Of a DNA stretch of 21,990 nt, positions 8,135-17,397 are shown in pieces (position 1 is the first letter of the stretch; every line of letters starts with the position of its first letter). The translations under genes and the position numbers were made by a program. The notes under the pieces are model-generated. The model made no database searches and was not told the origin of the DNA. It saw only the letters and a program-made list of their open reading frames with translations. The stretch is from Oppiella nova (taxonomy: Eukaryota > Arthropoda > Arachnida > Sarcoptiformes > Oppiidae), in contig CAJPVJ010000640.1 in the NCBI GenBank assembly GCA_905397405.1, forward strand, positions 1 through 21,990, read 5' to 3'.

Positions 8135-9412
8135 ATGACATATAAAGACGAAACTCTTGCCATACATGCAGGCTATGAACCAGAAGCAACCACTAAAGCG
8201 GTAGCCGTTCCAATTTATCAGACTACCTCTTATGCCTTTGATAATACCCAACATGGTGCGGATTTATTTGACCTCAAAGTTCAGGGTAATATTTATACAC
8301 GGATCATGAACCCAACGACCGCTGTGCTTGAGCAACGTCTGAGTGCGCTTGAAGGCGGTATTGGTGCTTTAGCATTGGCTTCGGGTATGTCTGCGATCAC
8401 CTATTCTATCCAGACCATTGCAGAAGCGGGTGACAATATTGCATCGGTTTCAACACTTTATGGTGGAACATATAATTTATTTGCCCACACTTTGCCCAAA
8501 CAAGGCATTGAAGTGCGTTTCTTTGATTACCAAGATCCTGAAGCATTGCGCGGCTTGATTGATGAAAAAACCAAATTGGTTTTCGTTGAGTCGATTGGCA
8601 ATCCGCTGGGTAATATTATTGACCTAGATGCCATTGCTAAAATCGCACACGAATATGGTGTACCCGTGATTGTGGATAATACCGTTGCAACACCTGCCCT
8701 ACTGAAACCTTTTGAACATGGTGCAGATATCGTGGTGCATTCATTGACCAAATATATTGGTGGTCATGGTAATTCAATTGGTGGTGCGATTGTCGATAGT
8801 GGTAAATTCCCTTGGGGCAAATATCCCGAGCGCTTCAAAGTCTTAAATACCCCCGATCCAAGTTATCACGGGGTGAACTATGTAGAAGCTTTAGGTGCTG
8901 CGGCATATATCGCCCGTGCACGTGTTGTTCCATTAAGAAATACAGGCGCAGCGATCAGCCCGCTCAGCGTATTCTTAATTTTACAAGGCTTAGAAACACT
9001 GAATTTGCGTATGGAACGCCATACTGAAAATGCACAAAAAGTTGCTGAATATTTACAGGCACATCCAAAAGTAAAATGGGTCAACTACGCAGGTTTAAAA
9101 GATCATCCACAACATGCTTTGGCACAAAAGTATGTCAAAGGTAAACCGTCTGCAATTCTGTCTTTTGGTGTTGAAGATGGTCGTGAAGGTGGCACCCGTT
9201 TTATCGATGCATTACAGCTGTTTACGCGTCTGGTGAATATTGGTGATGCAAAAAGTTTAGCCTGTCACCCAGCAACTACCACGCATCGTCAACTGAATGA
9301 AACAGAGCTAAAAGCAGCAGGCGTGAGTATTGATATGGTGCGTTTATCTGTGGGGATTGAACATATTGATGACTTGATTGCAGACTTAGAACAAGCACTT
9401 GCTCAAGTGTAA
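8135..9412 (+). CDS. metY: O-acetylhomoserine sulfhydrylase MetY
   Basis: This 425-residue protein is a PLP-dependent Cys/Met-metabolism enzyme that makes homocysteine from O-acetylhomoserine and sulfide (direct sulfhydrylation). The ATG follows GGAAG at about 5 nt. Hallmarks are ETLAIHAGYEPEATTKAVAVPIYQTTSY at the N-terminus, YTRIMNPT (54-61), ALASGMSA (79-86), the VDNTVATP loop (180-187), and the PLP lysine in HSLTKYIGGHGN (Lys206). The C-terminus has the substrate-binding SLACHPATTTH. These features and the length fit MetY rather than MetB or MetZ. It is a single-gene unit, convergent with phoU across a bidirectional terminator. Confidence 0.9.
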   Translation: MTYKDETLAIHAGYEPEATTKAVAVPIYQTTSYAFDNTQHGADLFDLKVQGNIYTRIMNPTTAVLEQRLSALEGGIGALALASGMSAITYSIQTIAEAGDNIASVSTLYGGTYNLFAHTLPKQGIEVRFFDYQDPEALRGLIDEKTKLVFVESIGNPLGNIIDLDAIAKIAHEYGVPVIVDNTVATPALLKPFEHGADIVVHSLTKYIGGHGNSIGGAIVDSGKFPWGKYPERFKVLNTPDPSYHGVNYVEALGAAAYIARARVVPLRNTGAAISPLSVFLILQGLETLNLRMERHTENAQKVAEYLQAHPKVKWVNYAGLKDHPQHALAQKYVKGKPSAILSFGVEDGREGGTRFIDALQLFTRLVNIGDAKSLACHPATTTHRQLNETELKAAGVSIDMVRLSVGIEHIDDLIADLEQALAQV

Positions 9413-9443
9413 TTTTCTTTTTGTGATCTTAAATTTTTCAAAT

Positions 9444-9472
9444 AAAAAGACCTGAATCATTCAGGTCTTTTT
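9444..9472. terminator. Bidirectional terminator between metY and phoU
   Basis: A perfect 12-bp stem AAAAAGACCTGA / TCAGGTCTTTTT with a 5-nt loop and T-runs on both strands. Confidence 0.92.
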
Positions 9473-9486
9473 ACTTATAAATTCAA

Positions 9487-10233
9487 TTATTTACCTTGAA
9501 CTTTTTGTTCAATCTCTTCAACACTGGTATGTCGCGCATCAAAACCTTTTGCCATATAAATGACTTGTTCTGAGATATTACGGGCATGGTCACCAATTCG
9601 CTCTAGTGAACGCAATACCCACATCACATTGATGACACGACTAATATGACGTGGATCTTCAATCATATAGGTCATCAGTGTGCGCGTCGCAGATTGATAT
9701 TCACGGTCAATATCTGCATCGGCCAACAAAACTTTTAATGCCTGTTCTGCATCCACACGCGCAAAAGCATCTAAAGCATCATGAATCATGACACGCACTT
9801 GATTGCCAATGTGCCGTGTTTCCATATAGCCACGCGGAGACTCGCCCTCTTCACATAAAGTCTGTGCAATACGGGCAATTTTTGCAGCTTCATCACCAAT
9901 ACGTTCTAAATCGGTATTGGCTTTACTCATGGCAATCACCATACGTAAGTCAATTGCAGCTGGATGACGACGCGCCAAAATCAAAGTCAGTGCTTCATCA
10001 ATTTCTCGTTCATAACGATTAACTGTATTGTCTTGAAATTGAACATCAATGGCCATATTGGCATTGGTATCCAATAACGCATGCACTGCATTTGCGACTT
10101 GTTGTTCTACCAAACCACCCATGGTCATAAATTTGGTATTCACATCCTGTAAGTCCTCATTAAATTGAGAAGATATATGATGGTTTAATACAGGATTACT
10201 TGGGCTCAAGGTCAGATGCTCCACACGCAACAA
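9487..10233 (-). CDS. phoU: Phosphate-specific transport accessory protein PhoU
   Basis: PhoU is a cytoplasmic regulator that couples the Pst phosphate transporter to the PhoR-PhoB two-component system. The protein has two three-helix PhoU domains. The first contains FMTMGGLVEQQVANAV, AIDLRMVIAMSKANTDLERIGDEAAKIA (with the metal-binding ERIGDEA); the second contains MIEDPRHISRVINVMWVLRSLERIGDHARNISE (ERIGDHA). No ATG is available near the 5' end. Candidate starts are TTG at 10233 or 10230 and GTG at 10224, and the conserved protein begins around PVLNHHISSQFNEDL, so the true start is uncertain by several codons. No pst genes are adjacent. A moderate Pho-box-like site lies upstream. Confidence 0.9.
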   Translation of the reverse strand: MLRVEHLTLSPSNPVLNHHISSQFNEDLQDVNTKFMTMGGLVEQQVANAVHALLDTNANMAIDVQFQDNTVNRYEREIDEALTLILARRHPAAIDLRMVIAMSKANTDLERIGDEAAKIARIAQTLCEEGESPRGYMETRHIGNQVRVMIHDALDAFARVDAEQALKVLLADADIDREYQSATRTLMTYMIEDPRHISRVINVMWVLRSLERIGDHARNISEQVIYMAKGFDARHTSVEEIEQKVQGK

Positions 10234-10271
10234 AAACTATTTTTATGGGTTAATATTAAAGCATATTCATT

Positions 10272-10289
10272 ATGAATGTTTTATGACAA
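10272..10289 (-). promoter_or_regulatory. Pho-box-like site upstream of phoU
   Basis: On the minus strand TTGTCATAAAACATTCAT has two 7-bp half-sites with 4-nt spacing and matches 11 of 14 consensus repeat positions. A TAATAT -10 candidate lies 13 nt downstream. The match is moderate and the region is AT-rich. Confidence 0.4.
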
Positions 10290-10387
10290 GTATTTTTCTT
10301 TCAAATGAATTTCTCAATATCGCTCATTTCACTTCTGATCAAAGCAATTTAGAGTAAAGATACTACTACAATTTGCTGAATTTACAT

Positions 10388-10405
10388 ATGTCACTTTTCT
10401 GTAAG
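10388..10405 (+). promoter_or_regulatory. Weak Pho-box-like site upstream of the lipoprotein pair
   Basis: ATGTCACTTTTCTGTAAG matches 10 of 14 repeat positions of CTGTCAT-N4-CTGTCAT. It lies about 190 nt before the chosen lipoprotein start, which is far for a PhoB promoter unless transcription starts well upstream. It could be chance. Confidence 0.2.
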
Positions 10406-10597
10406 CATCCATTTATCGCAAATCCACGATGCTGTACTCAGATTAATTTTTACAGATCTTAAACCAGACACATGACTCAGTTTCTTGCAAAAAGTAACGT
10501 TTCATTATCACAAAACTACAAAATATTTCATTTATTTAGCCTCGATTCAGCGACAATGGCATCGAACAAAACTGAGCTTCTTTTAAATGCTGGTCGA

Positions 10598-11677
10598 ATG
10601 AAATTTCCTCGCAATATCCTTCATTTTCTCATTTCAGGCATACTCGTTATCTTGAGTTGCATGGTGGTTATCGCGTGTCAAAAACCCACAACCGACATTG
10701 TCAAAGAATCTAAAGAGGCGCCACAAAAAGAAAATCCTATTCCTGATTTAACCCAAATTTGCCAAAATCTCAAAAATGAGATGCTGGCAATCAACGCAAA
10801 AAGAACCACGCTTGCGATAGAACAAGTCAATCAAGATATTCGTATGTGTTTACCTTTGATGAAACCTGCGGAACAAATGGAATTGATGCATCAGTCGAAA
10901 CGTATGTATCAACAATTTTTACAGATTGAGCGCACTTCAGAACAACAGCAAGCATTTGAAAACTATGCTTTAGATCAAGCTGCATATCCCACTATTCAAC
11001 AGAGTAAATTTGAACAACTTAATCTACGTGACCAATATTTATTACGTCACAAAGGCCAAGCTTATATTGAGCTGAGCGAACAAACAGATGATAAAATTGT
11101 CTATCGAAGAAGCCCGCAATATTTAGCCAAAGTTTTCGCGCCGTATCTGACTGCACCTGAACAAGTTTTTATCGAAAATCTTGCAGAACAAAATACCCAA
11201 CCACTTTTTAAAAACCATAAACCCGATATTGATGCTGAAGAAATTGCAAAAAGAGCTAAGTTTTGGCAAGAATATCTACAAACTTATCCCACTAGCCCTT
11301 TTTTACATGATGCACAGTTCTTAAAAAATGCCTATAGCAGCCTATTGTTTTTAGGCACTGAAGAAGCGCCTATTTCGATTACATTTGAAAATCAAACTGA
11401 TATTGATGCAGCCAGCTGGTTGGTGATTGAACGCTTAGCAAAGTCCAATGATGGTGAGCTTTCAGCACAGGCCAAGAAGTTTGTTCATTTTTTAACGATG
11501 AGCAAAGAGCAAAGACAGCAAAAAATTCAAATTAGTGAAAAAGAACGCACTAAACTGGAAAATATCCCTCAATTATTGGCGCTGTCCCAGCTCAATCAAT
11601 ATCTAAATTTAAGCCCAATCGATTTTAAGCATGTTAAAAAAGATTGCTTTAGTGATGCAATTTGTTCTAACAGTTAG
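10598..11677 (+). CDS. Lipoprotein of unknown function, first of a tandem pair
   Basis: I do not recognise this family. The start at MKFPRNILHF (10598) gives a 359-residue protein with a hydrophobic leader and lipobox VIAC (Cys27), so an envelope lipoprotein is predicted. The rest is mostly helical and rich in Gln, Lys and Glu. Segments such as QICQNLKNEMLA, LNLRDQYLLRHKGQAYIEL, SPQYLAKVFAPYL and FWQEYLQTYPTSPF have counterparts in the next gene at corresponding positions. A longer in-frame start at 10472 would put the leader at residue 43 and is less likely. The next gene starts about 65 nt downstream, so the two are probably one transcript. Cysteines near the C-terminus (CFSDAICSNS) could form a disulfide. 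Confidence 0.75.
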   Translation: MKFPRNILHFLISGILVILSCMVVIACQKPTTDIVKESKEAPQKENPIPDLTQICQNLKNEMLAINAKRTTLAIEQVNQDIRMCLPLMKPAEQMELMHQSKRMYQQFLQIERTSEQQQAFENYALDQAAYPTIQQSKFEQLNLRDQYLLRHKGQAYIELSEQTDDKIVYRRSPQYLAKVFAPYLTAPEQVFIENLAEQNTQPLFKNHKPDIDAEEIAKRAKFWQEYLQTYPTSPFLHDAQFLKNAYSSLLFLGTEEAPISITFENQTDIDAASWLVIERLAKSNDGELSAQAKKFVHFLTMSKEQRQQKIQISEKERTKLENIPQLLALSQLNQYLNLSPIDFKHVKKDCFSDAICSNS

Positions 11678-11742
11678 ATGTTATTTTAGCTCAATTTTTA
11701 TTATCCTTGTGGCATTCAAAAATATACAACAACAGTCATACT

Positions 11743-12795
11743 ATGAAAGCTTTAAAACAACATCTATCACTCACAACACTCTGCCTGTGCACCCTATTCA
11801 GCGCTTGCCAAAAACACGAGAATAATCAAACAATTGAAACAGCCAAAGCAGTTTCTGAAGCGACTCAGACCAGTACAGCTGAAATATCAGCACTTCCACC
11901 AGACTGTAACGAGATAGATACAAGTATCAAAAAATTAGAAAAAACGGTCATCGTGGAAGATTTAAATGACCTCAATCAATTACTAAAAAAATGCCTCGCA
12001 TCTGCACCGTTAAAAACACGCTATCAATGGCAAGCAAAAATTGAAAACATTTATCAAAAACTCATCACCGATGCCTCGCCTGAAGTCTTTCAATATATGA
12101 CCGATACACTTGCAGACGGTCAGTCTATGACAGCTCAACAAAAACAAGAACTGTATAAAAAGTTAAAACCACGTGAGAAATATTTAGTTGATCACGCAAA
12201 GGAATTATATTTAGCAAAATTTTATATCGGTGAAGGTGAATACACCTTTGTACAGCATCCACAATATGATCTGGATATTTTTGCACCCTATTTAGAAAAA
12301 TCAGATCAGGTTTACTTTAAACAGATCCGTAAAGAGTATACAGGTGCCAACTATATTATGGACGCAGGGCTAGCAATTAGTTTTGATGAGGTGGCCAATC
12401 GATTGTTATATTGGGAAAAGTTCAATAAAGATTACCCCAACAACCATTTTAAACCTCAAGTCATAGAGAACATTGAACAATACCGTAGTGCACTTTTTCA
12501 AGGCGAGGATAACACCCGCACGCTCTGGTTCGATGACGATAAAATTGCAGATGAACAAGCAATCAAAGCGATTGAAAAAATTGCAAAAAGTAAAACTGCA
12601 AGTCGCCCAGCTGCACAGAAATTTGTAAATTTAATCAACGCAAGTGAAACGCTTTGGCAGCAAATGCCAAAACCATCTAGCCAGTATCCTGAAGATAACT
12701 CACCTGAACAGCAAGAGATCCGGGTACAACGTGAAGCATTTGAACAAAAAATTAGAAAATCTGTCGAGGAAATTCTGGCTCAAAAAAATAATTGA
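11743..12795 (+). CDS. Lipoprotein of unknown function, second of a tandem pair
   Basis: This 350-residue protein starts at MKALKQHLSL (11743) with lipobox FSAC (Cys22). After a polar linker it has a helical body related to the preceding gene: KPREKYLVDHAKELYLAKF, HPQYDLDIFAPYL, LLYWEKFNKDYPNNHF and AIEKIAKSKTASRPAAQKFVNLI each align by eye with the first lipoprotein. This indicates a tandem gene duplication followed by strong divergence. No catalytic motif is evident. An upstream in-frame start at 11707 is not needed. The gene ends 57 nt before the thiC riboswitch, and no terminator is obvious between them. Confidence 0.78.
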   Translation: MKALKQHLSLTTLCLCTLFSACQKHENNQTIETAKAVSEATQTSTAEISALPPDCNEIDTSIKKLEKTVIVEDLNDLNQLLKKCLASAPLKTRYQWQAKIENIYQKLITDASPEVFQYMTDTLADGQSMTAQQKQELYKKLKPREKYLVDHAKELYLAKFYIGEGEYTFVQHPQYDLDIFAPYLEKSDQVYFKQIRKEYTGANYIMDAGLAISFDEVANRLLYWEKFNKDYPNNHFKPQVIENIEQYRSALFQGEDNTRTLWFDDDKIADEQAIKAIEKIAKSKTASRPAAQKFVNLINASETLWQQMPKPSSQYPEDNSPEQQEIRVQREAFEQKIRKSVEEILAQKNN

Positions 12796-12852
12796 AATTG
12801 ATATCGGCATGCCAGCATATTTTCAATGAGAACATGCTAAGATTTGAATATC

Positions 12853-12971
12853 GCTTGACGGAGCGCGAGTAATTCCTCGCTGAGATTTAGTCAGTTTTGC
12901 ATCTCCTTGCCAAAACTTAAACTAAAGTACCGTTGAACCTGATCAGGTTAAGACCTGCGTAGGAATCAAGC
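12853..12971 (+). ncRNA. TPP riboswitch (THI element) upstream of thiC
   Basis: The conserved core is clear: CTGAGA at 12880-12885 and GAACCTGATCAGG with TGCGTAGGAA at about 12935-12965. The closing P1 stem is GCTTGA (12853-12858) with TCAAGC (12966-12971). An optional P3a extension forms from TTTAGT/ACTAAA and AGTTTTG/CAAAACT within 12886-12926. Binding of thiamin pyrophosphate is expected to lower thiC expression. The aptamer ends 147 nt before the thiC ATG. Confidence 0.93.
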
Positions 12972-13049
12972 ATCTAAAAACTGACAGCCCATAGTTTATC
13001 TATTTTTGTCGCAATAGCGCTTTATTCTGATGATGAATTTAGCAGATAA

Positions 13050-15142
<2,093 letters not shown>

Positions 15143-15176
15143 AGATTAAAAAAAACTTTTGTCTTTCACTATTTCT

Positions 15177-15212
15177 CAGTTAGGATGAAGTGAATATGTT
15201 TCATCCTAACTG
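15177..15212. promoter_or_regulatory. 13-bp inverted repeat directly before nudF
   Basis: CAGTTAGGATGAA (15177-15189) and TTCATCCTAACTG (15200-15212) are perfect inverted repeats with a 10-nt spacer, ending five bases before the nudF ATG. No T-run follows on the plus strand. It may be a thiC transcript end, an operator, or a leader hairpin hiding the nudF start. Confidence 0.5.
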
Positions 15213-15217
15213 TGCAC

Positions 15218-15838
15218 ATGAACATCATTCAGCAAGCAACCTACACCCATAATGATGTAGAAATACAATCTCGTGAATATGCCTTTAAAGGTTTTGTTCA
15301 AGTCGAAAAAGTGAGCTTGCGACACCGATTATTTAATCAAACTGAATATACCTCAGCCATTCAACGTGAATTAATTCGCCGTAAAGAAGCTGCTGGTGTA
15401 CTGATTTATAATGATCAACAACAAAAATTTGCATTGATTGAACAGTTTCGTGTAGGGGCAATTGATGATGAAATTTCACCTTGGCAACTCGAAATCATTG
15501 CAGGCGTACTTGATGGAGATGAATCTCCAGAAAGTTGCATTCGACGGGAAAGCATCGAAGAATCTGGATGTGAATTAAACCAAATCAAACACCTGTTTAG
15601 CTTCTATCCATCTGCTGGTGCATGTGATGAAATCTTTCATCTCTATGTAGCACAATCCGCATTACCTGCTGAAGGCGGAGTGTTTGGTATGCCAGATGAA
15701 GGTGAAAATATCCAACTTCATATCATTGATTATTCAGATTTGAGTCTATTATTAAAAAGTAATCGTTTAAAAAATGCACCTGTGATTATGGCTTTGCAAT
15801 GGCTACAACAGCACTTGCATGCATTTGAAGATGTCTAG
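15218..15838 (+). CDS. nudF: ADP-ribose pyrophosphatase NudF (Nudix)
   Basis: This 206-residue cytosolic Nudix hydrolase is predicted to cleave ADP-ribose to AMP and ribose-5-phosphate. The Nudix box is complete at residues 96-118: GVLDGDE, then RRESIEESGC (G-x5-E-x7-REUxEExGU). The preceding EQFRVGAIDDEISPWQLEIIAG and following FYPSAGACDEIFHLYVA are typical of the NudF/YffH subfamily. The ATG at 15218 is chosen; a GTG two codons upstream is possible. No clear ribosome site is seen because the 13-bp inverted repeat occupies the leader. cpdA begins 9 nt after the stop, an arrangement also seen in enterobacterial nudF-cpdA clusters. Confidence 0.9.
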   Translation: MNIIQQATYTHNDVEIQSREYAFKGFVQVEKVSLRHRLFNQTEYTSAIQRELIRRKEAAGVLIYNDQQQKFALIEQFRVGAIDDEISPWQLEIIAGVLDGDESPESCIRRESIEESGCELNQIKHLFSFYPSAGACDEIFHLYVAQSALPAEGGVFGMPDEGENIQLHIIDYSDLSLLLKSNRLKNAPVIMALQWLQQHLHAFEDV

Positions 15839-15847
15839 GGGAAAGGC

Positions 15848-16657
15848 ATGCAATCAGAGATATTGCCGCAAACAGATAAAGATAGAGTGATTATCCAAAT
15901 CACAGATACACACCTGATGGATAAACCTGATGCAGAGTTTGTCGGGATTAATCCTGAAGAAAGCTTTCATGCCGTCATGGATGATATTCAGCAACGCTAT
16001 AAAAATATCGATCTGATTTTACATACTGGTGATTTGGCTCAAGCTGCATTTCCAGAAACTTATGCGCGCTATTTAGAATATATGCAGCGTTTTGGTGTCG
16101 ATTTTTATCAAATTCCGGGAAATCATGACAATCTCAACTTGTTCCCGTTCCATTCGCCAGAACCTATTCCAGCAGTGATTGAGTTAGATCAATGGCGTAT
16201 CATTTTGCTGAATAGCGCTGTGGGTGGACGTACTGATGGAAACATTCAAACGGAACAATTAGCCCATCTAAAACGGCTATTGGAACAATTGCGTGACAAG
16301 TTTATTCTTATCGCCTGTCATCACAATCCTTTTGATATGCATTCCAAATGGCTCGATCAACATAAGCTCAAAAATGCCGATGAATTAAAAGCCGTACTCG
16401 AACCCTTTGATAACATCAAAGCCGTGTTACATGGTCATGTTCATCAAGAATCCTATAATGTATGGAATGGAATACAGTTTATTTCTACTCCAGCGACGTG
16501 TGTACAATTTAAACCACTCAGCCAAGAGTTTTCATTTGATCCGATTGCGCCTGGTTACCGTTGCTTACATTTAAAAGCCAATGGTGAATTTGAGACCTCT
16601 GTACACCGCTTGGACCACTTCAAAGTTACAATTAATGAAGAAATTTCAGGTTACTAG
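15848..16657 (+). CDS. cpdA: 3',5'-cyclic-AMP phosphodiesterase CpdA
   Basis: This 269-residue class III metallophosphoesterase is predicted to hydrolyse cAMP and so tune cAMP-receptor signalling. The dimetal motifs appear in order: ITDTH (18-22, D-x-H), HTGDLAQ, PGNHDN, ACHHNPF and HGHVHQ. The ATG is preceded by AGGGGAAAGG, a strong ribosome site. It is tightly coupled to nudF. Function is assigned from motifs and conserved context; other small nucleotide or phosphodiester substrates cannot be excluded by sequence. Confidence 0.85.
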   Translation: MQSEILPQTDKDRVIIQITDTHLMDKPDAEFVGINPEESFHAVMDDIQQRYKNIDLILHTGDLAQAAFPETYARYLEYMQRFGVDFYQIPGNHDNLNLFPFHSPEPIPAVIELDQWRIILLNSAVGGRTDGNIQTEQLAHLKRLLEQLRDKFILIACHHNPFDMHSKWLDQHKLKNADELKAVLEPFDNIKAVLHGHVHQESYNVWNGIQFISTPATCVQFKPLSQEFSFDPIAPGYRCLHLKANGEFETSVHRLDHFKVTINEEISGY

Positions 16658-16806
16658 CTTTTCATTTTGGTTTTTTTCTATTAAGTTATTCGTCCAACGA
16701 GATATGCAGAAAGTCGAATTCAGGGTTAGGTGACTTTCATCTTGGTAAAAAAATCTATATGATGACGCCCCCGATAGATTCATTCTGTTGGTAGTGATAA
16801 AAATAC

Positions 16807-16836
16807 TTGCATATCACCATATTTTTTGCGTATAGA
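16807..16836 (+). promoter_or_regulatory. Candidate dksA promoter
   Basis: TTGCAT (16807-16812) and TATAGA (16831-16836) are spaced by 18 nt, with a start expected just before the GAGGA ribosome site of dksA. Confidence 0.4.
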
Positions 16837-16865
16837 TAATACGTATATGATGAGGAATGCCCTTT

Positions 16866-17393
16866 ATGGCGAATGACAACCAAAATCAAGTCTTGGAAGA
16901 ACAAACAGCAATTGCAGATGATAAGTCTGTAAAGCGAGTGCGTAAAACCAAGCCGAAGACCAATGAAAACGGTACTACAGCAAGTCTATTCGGTATCGAG
17001 CCTTATCAGCCAAAGAAAAATGAAGAATACATGTCTGAGGGGCAACTCGAACATTTTCGTAAAATTTTGCTGGCATGGAAAGCAGAATTGATGTCGGAAG
17101 TGGATCGCACCCTAAATACAATGCAAGATGAATCTTCTTCTTTACCTGATGTAAATGACCGTGCGACGCAAGAAGAAGAGTTTGCCATTGAATTACGTAC
17201 CCGTGACCGTGAACGTAAACTTATTCGTAAAATAGAGCAATCTATTGAAGCGATTAAAAATGATGACTATGGTTTCTGTGAAACTTGCGGTATCGAAATT
17301 GGTTTACGCCGTTTAGAAGCACGACCAACTGCAACTTTATGTATCGACTGTAAAACCCTTGCAGAGATCAAAGAGAAGCAAAATAACGGTTAA
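16866..17393 (+). CDS. dksA: RNA polymerase-binding transcription factor DksA
   Basis: DksA binds the RNA polymerase secondary channel and, with ppGpp, redirects transcription in starvation. The start at 16866 (MANDNQNQ) is preferred over the ATG at 16857 because GAGGA lies at a proper distance only from the former; the product is 175 residues. An N-terminal basic, disordered extension (about 1-50) precedes the coiled coil. The coiled-coil tip carries D95-V-N-D98-R-A100, the essential DxxDxA motif. A C4 zinc finger follows: CETC (138, 141) and CIDC (159, 162). gluQ starts 5 nt after the stop, the usual dksA-gluQ coupling. Confidence 0.95.
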   Translation: MANDNQNQVLEEQTAIADDKSVKRVRKTKPKTNENGTTASLFGIEPYQPKKNEEYMSEGQLEHFRKILLAWKAELMSEVDRTLNTMQDESSSLPDVNDRATQEEEFAIELRTRDRERKLIRKIEQSIEAIKNDDYGFCETCGIEIGLRRLEARPTATLCIDCKTLAEIKEKQNNG

Positions 17394-17397
17394 TACT

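Larger units (their letters stand above)
10234..10597. other. Intergenic region between phoU and the lipoprotein pair
   Basis: This divergent AT-rich region holds two Pho-box-like sequences facing opposite directions (10272-10289 minus, 10388-10405 plus). An open frame continues upstream of the first lipoprotein to an ATG at 10472, but that extension has no signal-peptide character and would bury the true leader at residue 43. I therefore leave it noncoding. Confidence 0.5.

Noticed and set aside
10472-10597. N-terminal 42-residue extension of the first lipoprotein
   Set aside because: It would bury the signal peptide and lipobox. The internal ATG at 10598 gives a standard lipoprotein leader.
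16700-16740. GAAAGTC / GACTTTC inverted repeat before dksA
   Set aside because: The arms are only 7 bp with a loop of about 16 nt. This is expected by chance and has no T-run.
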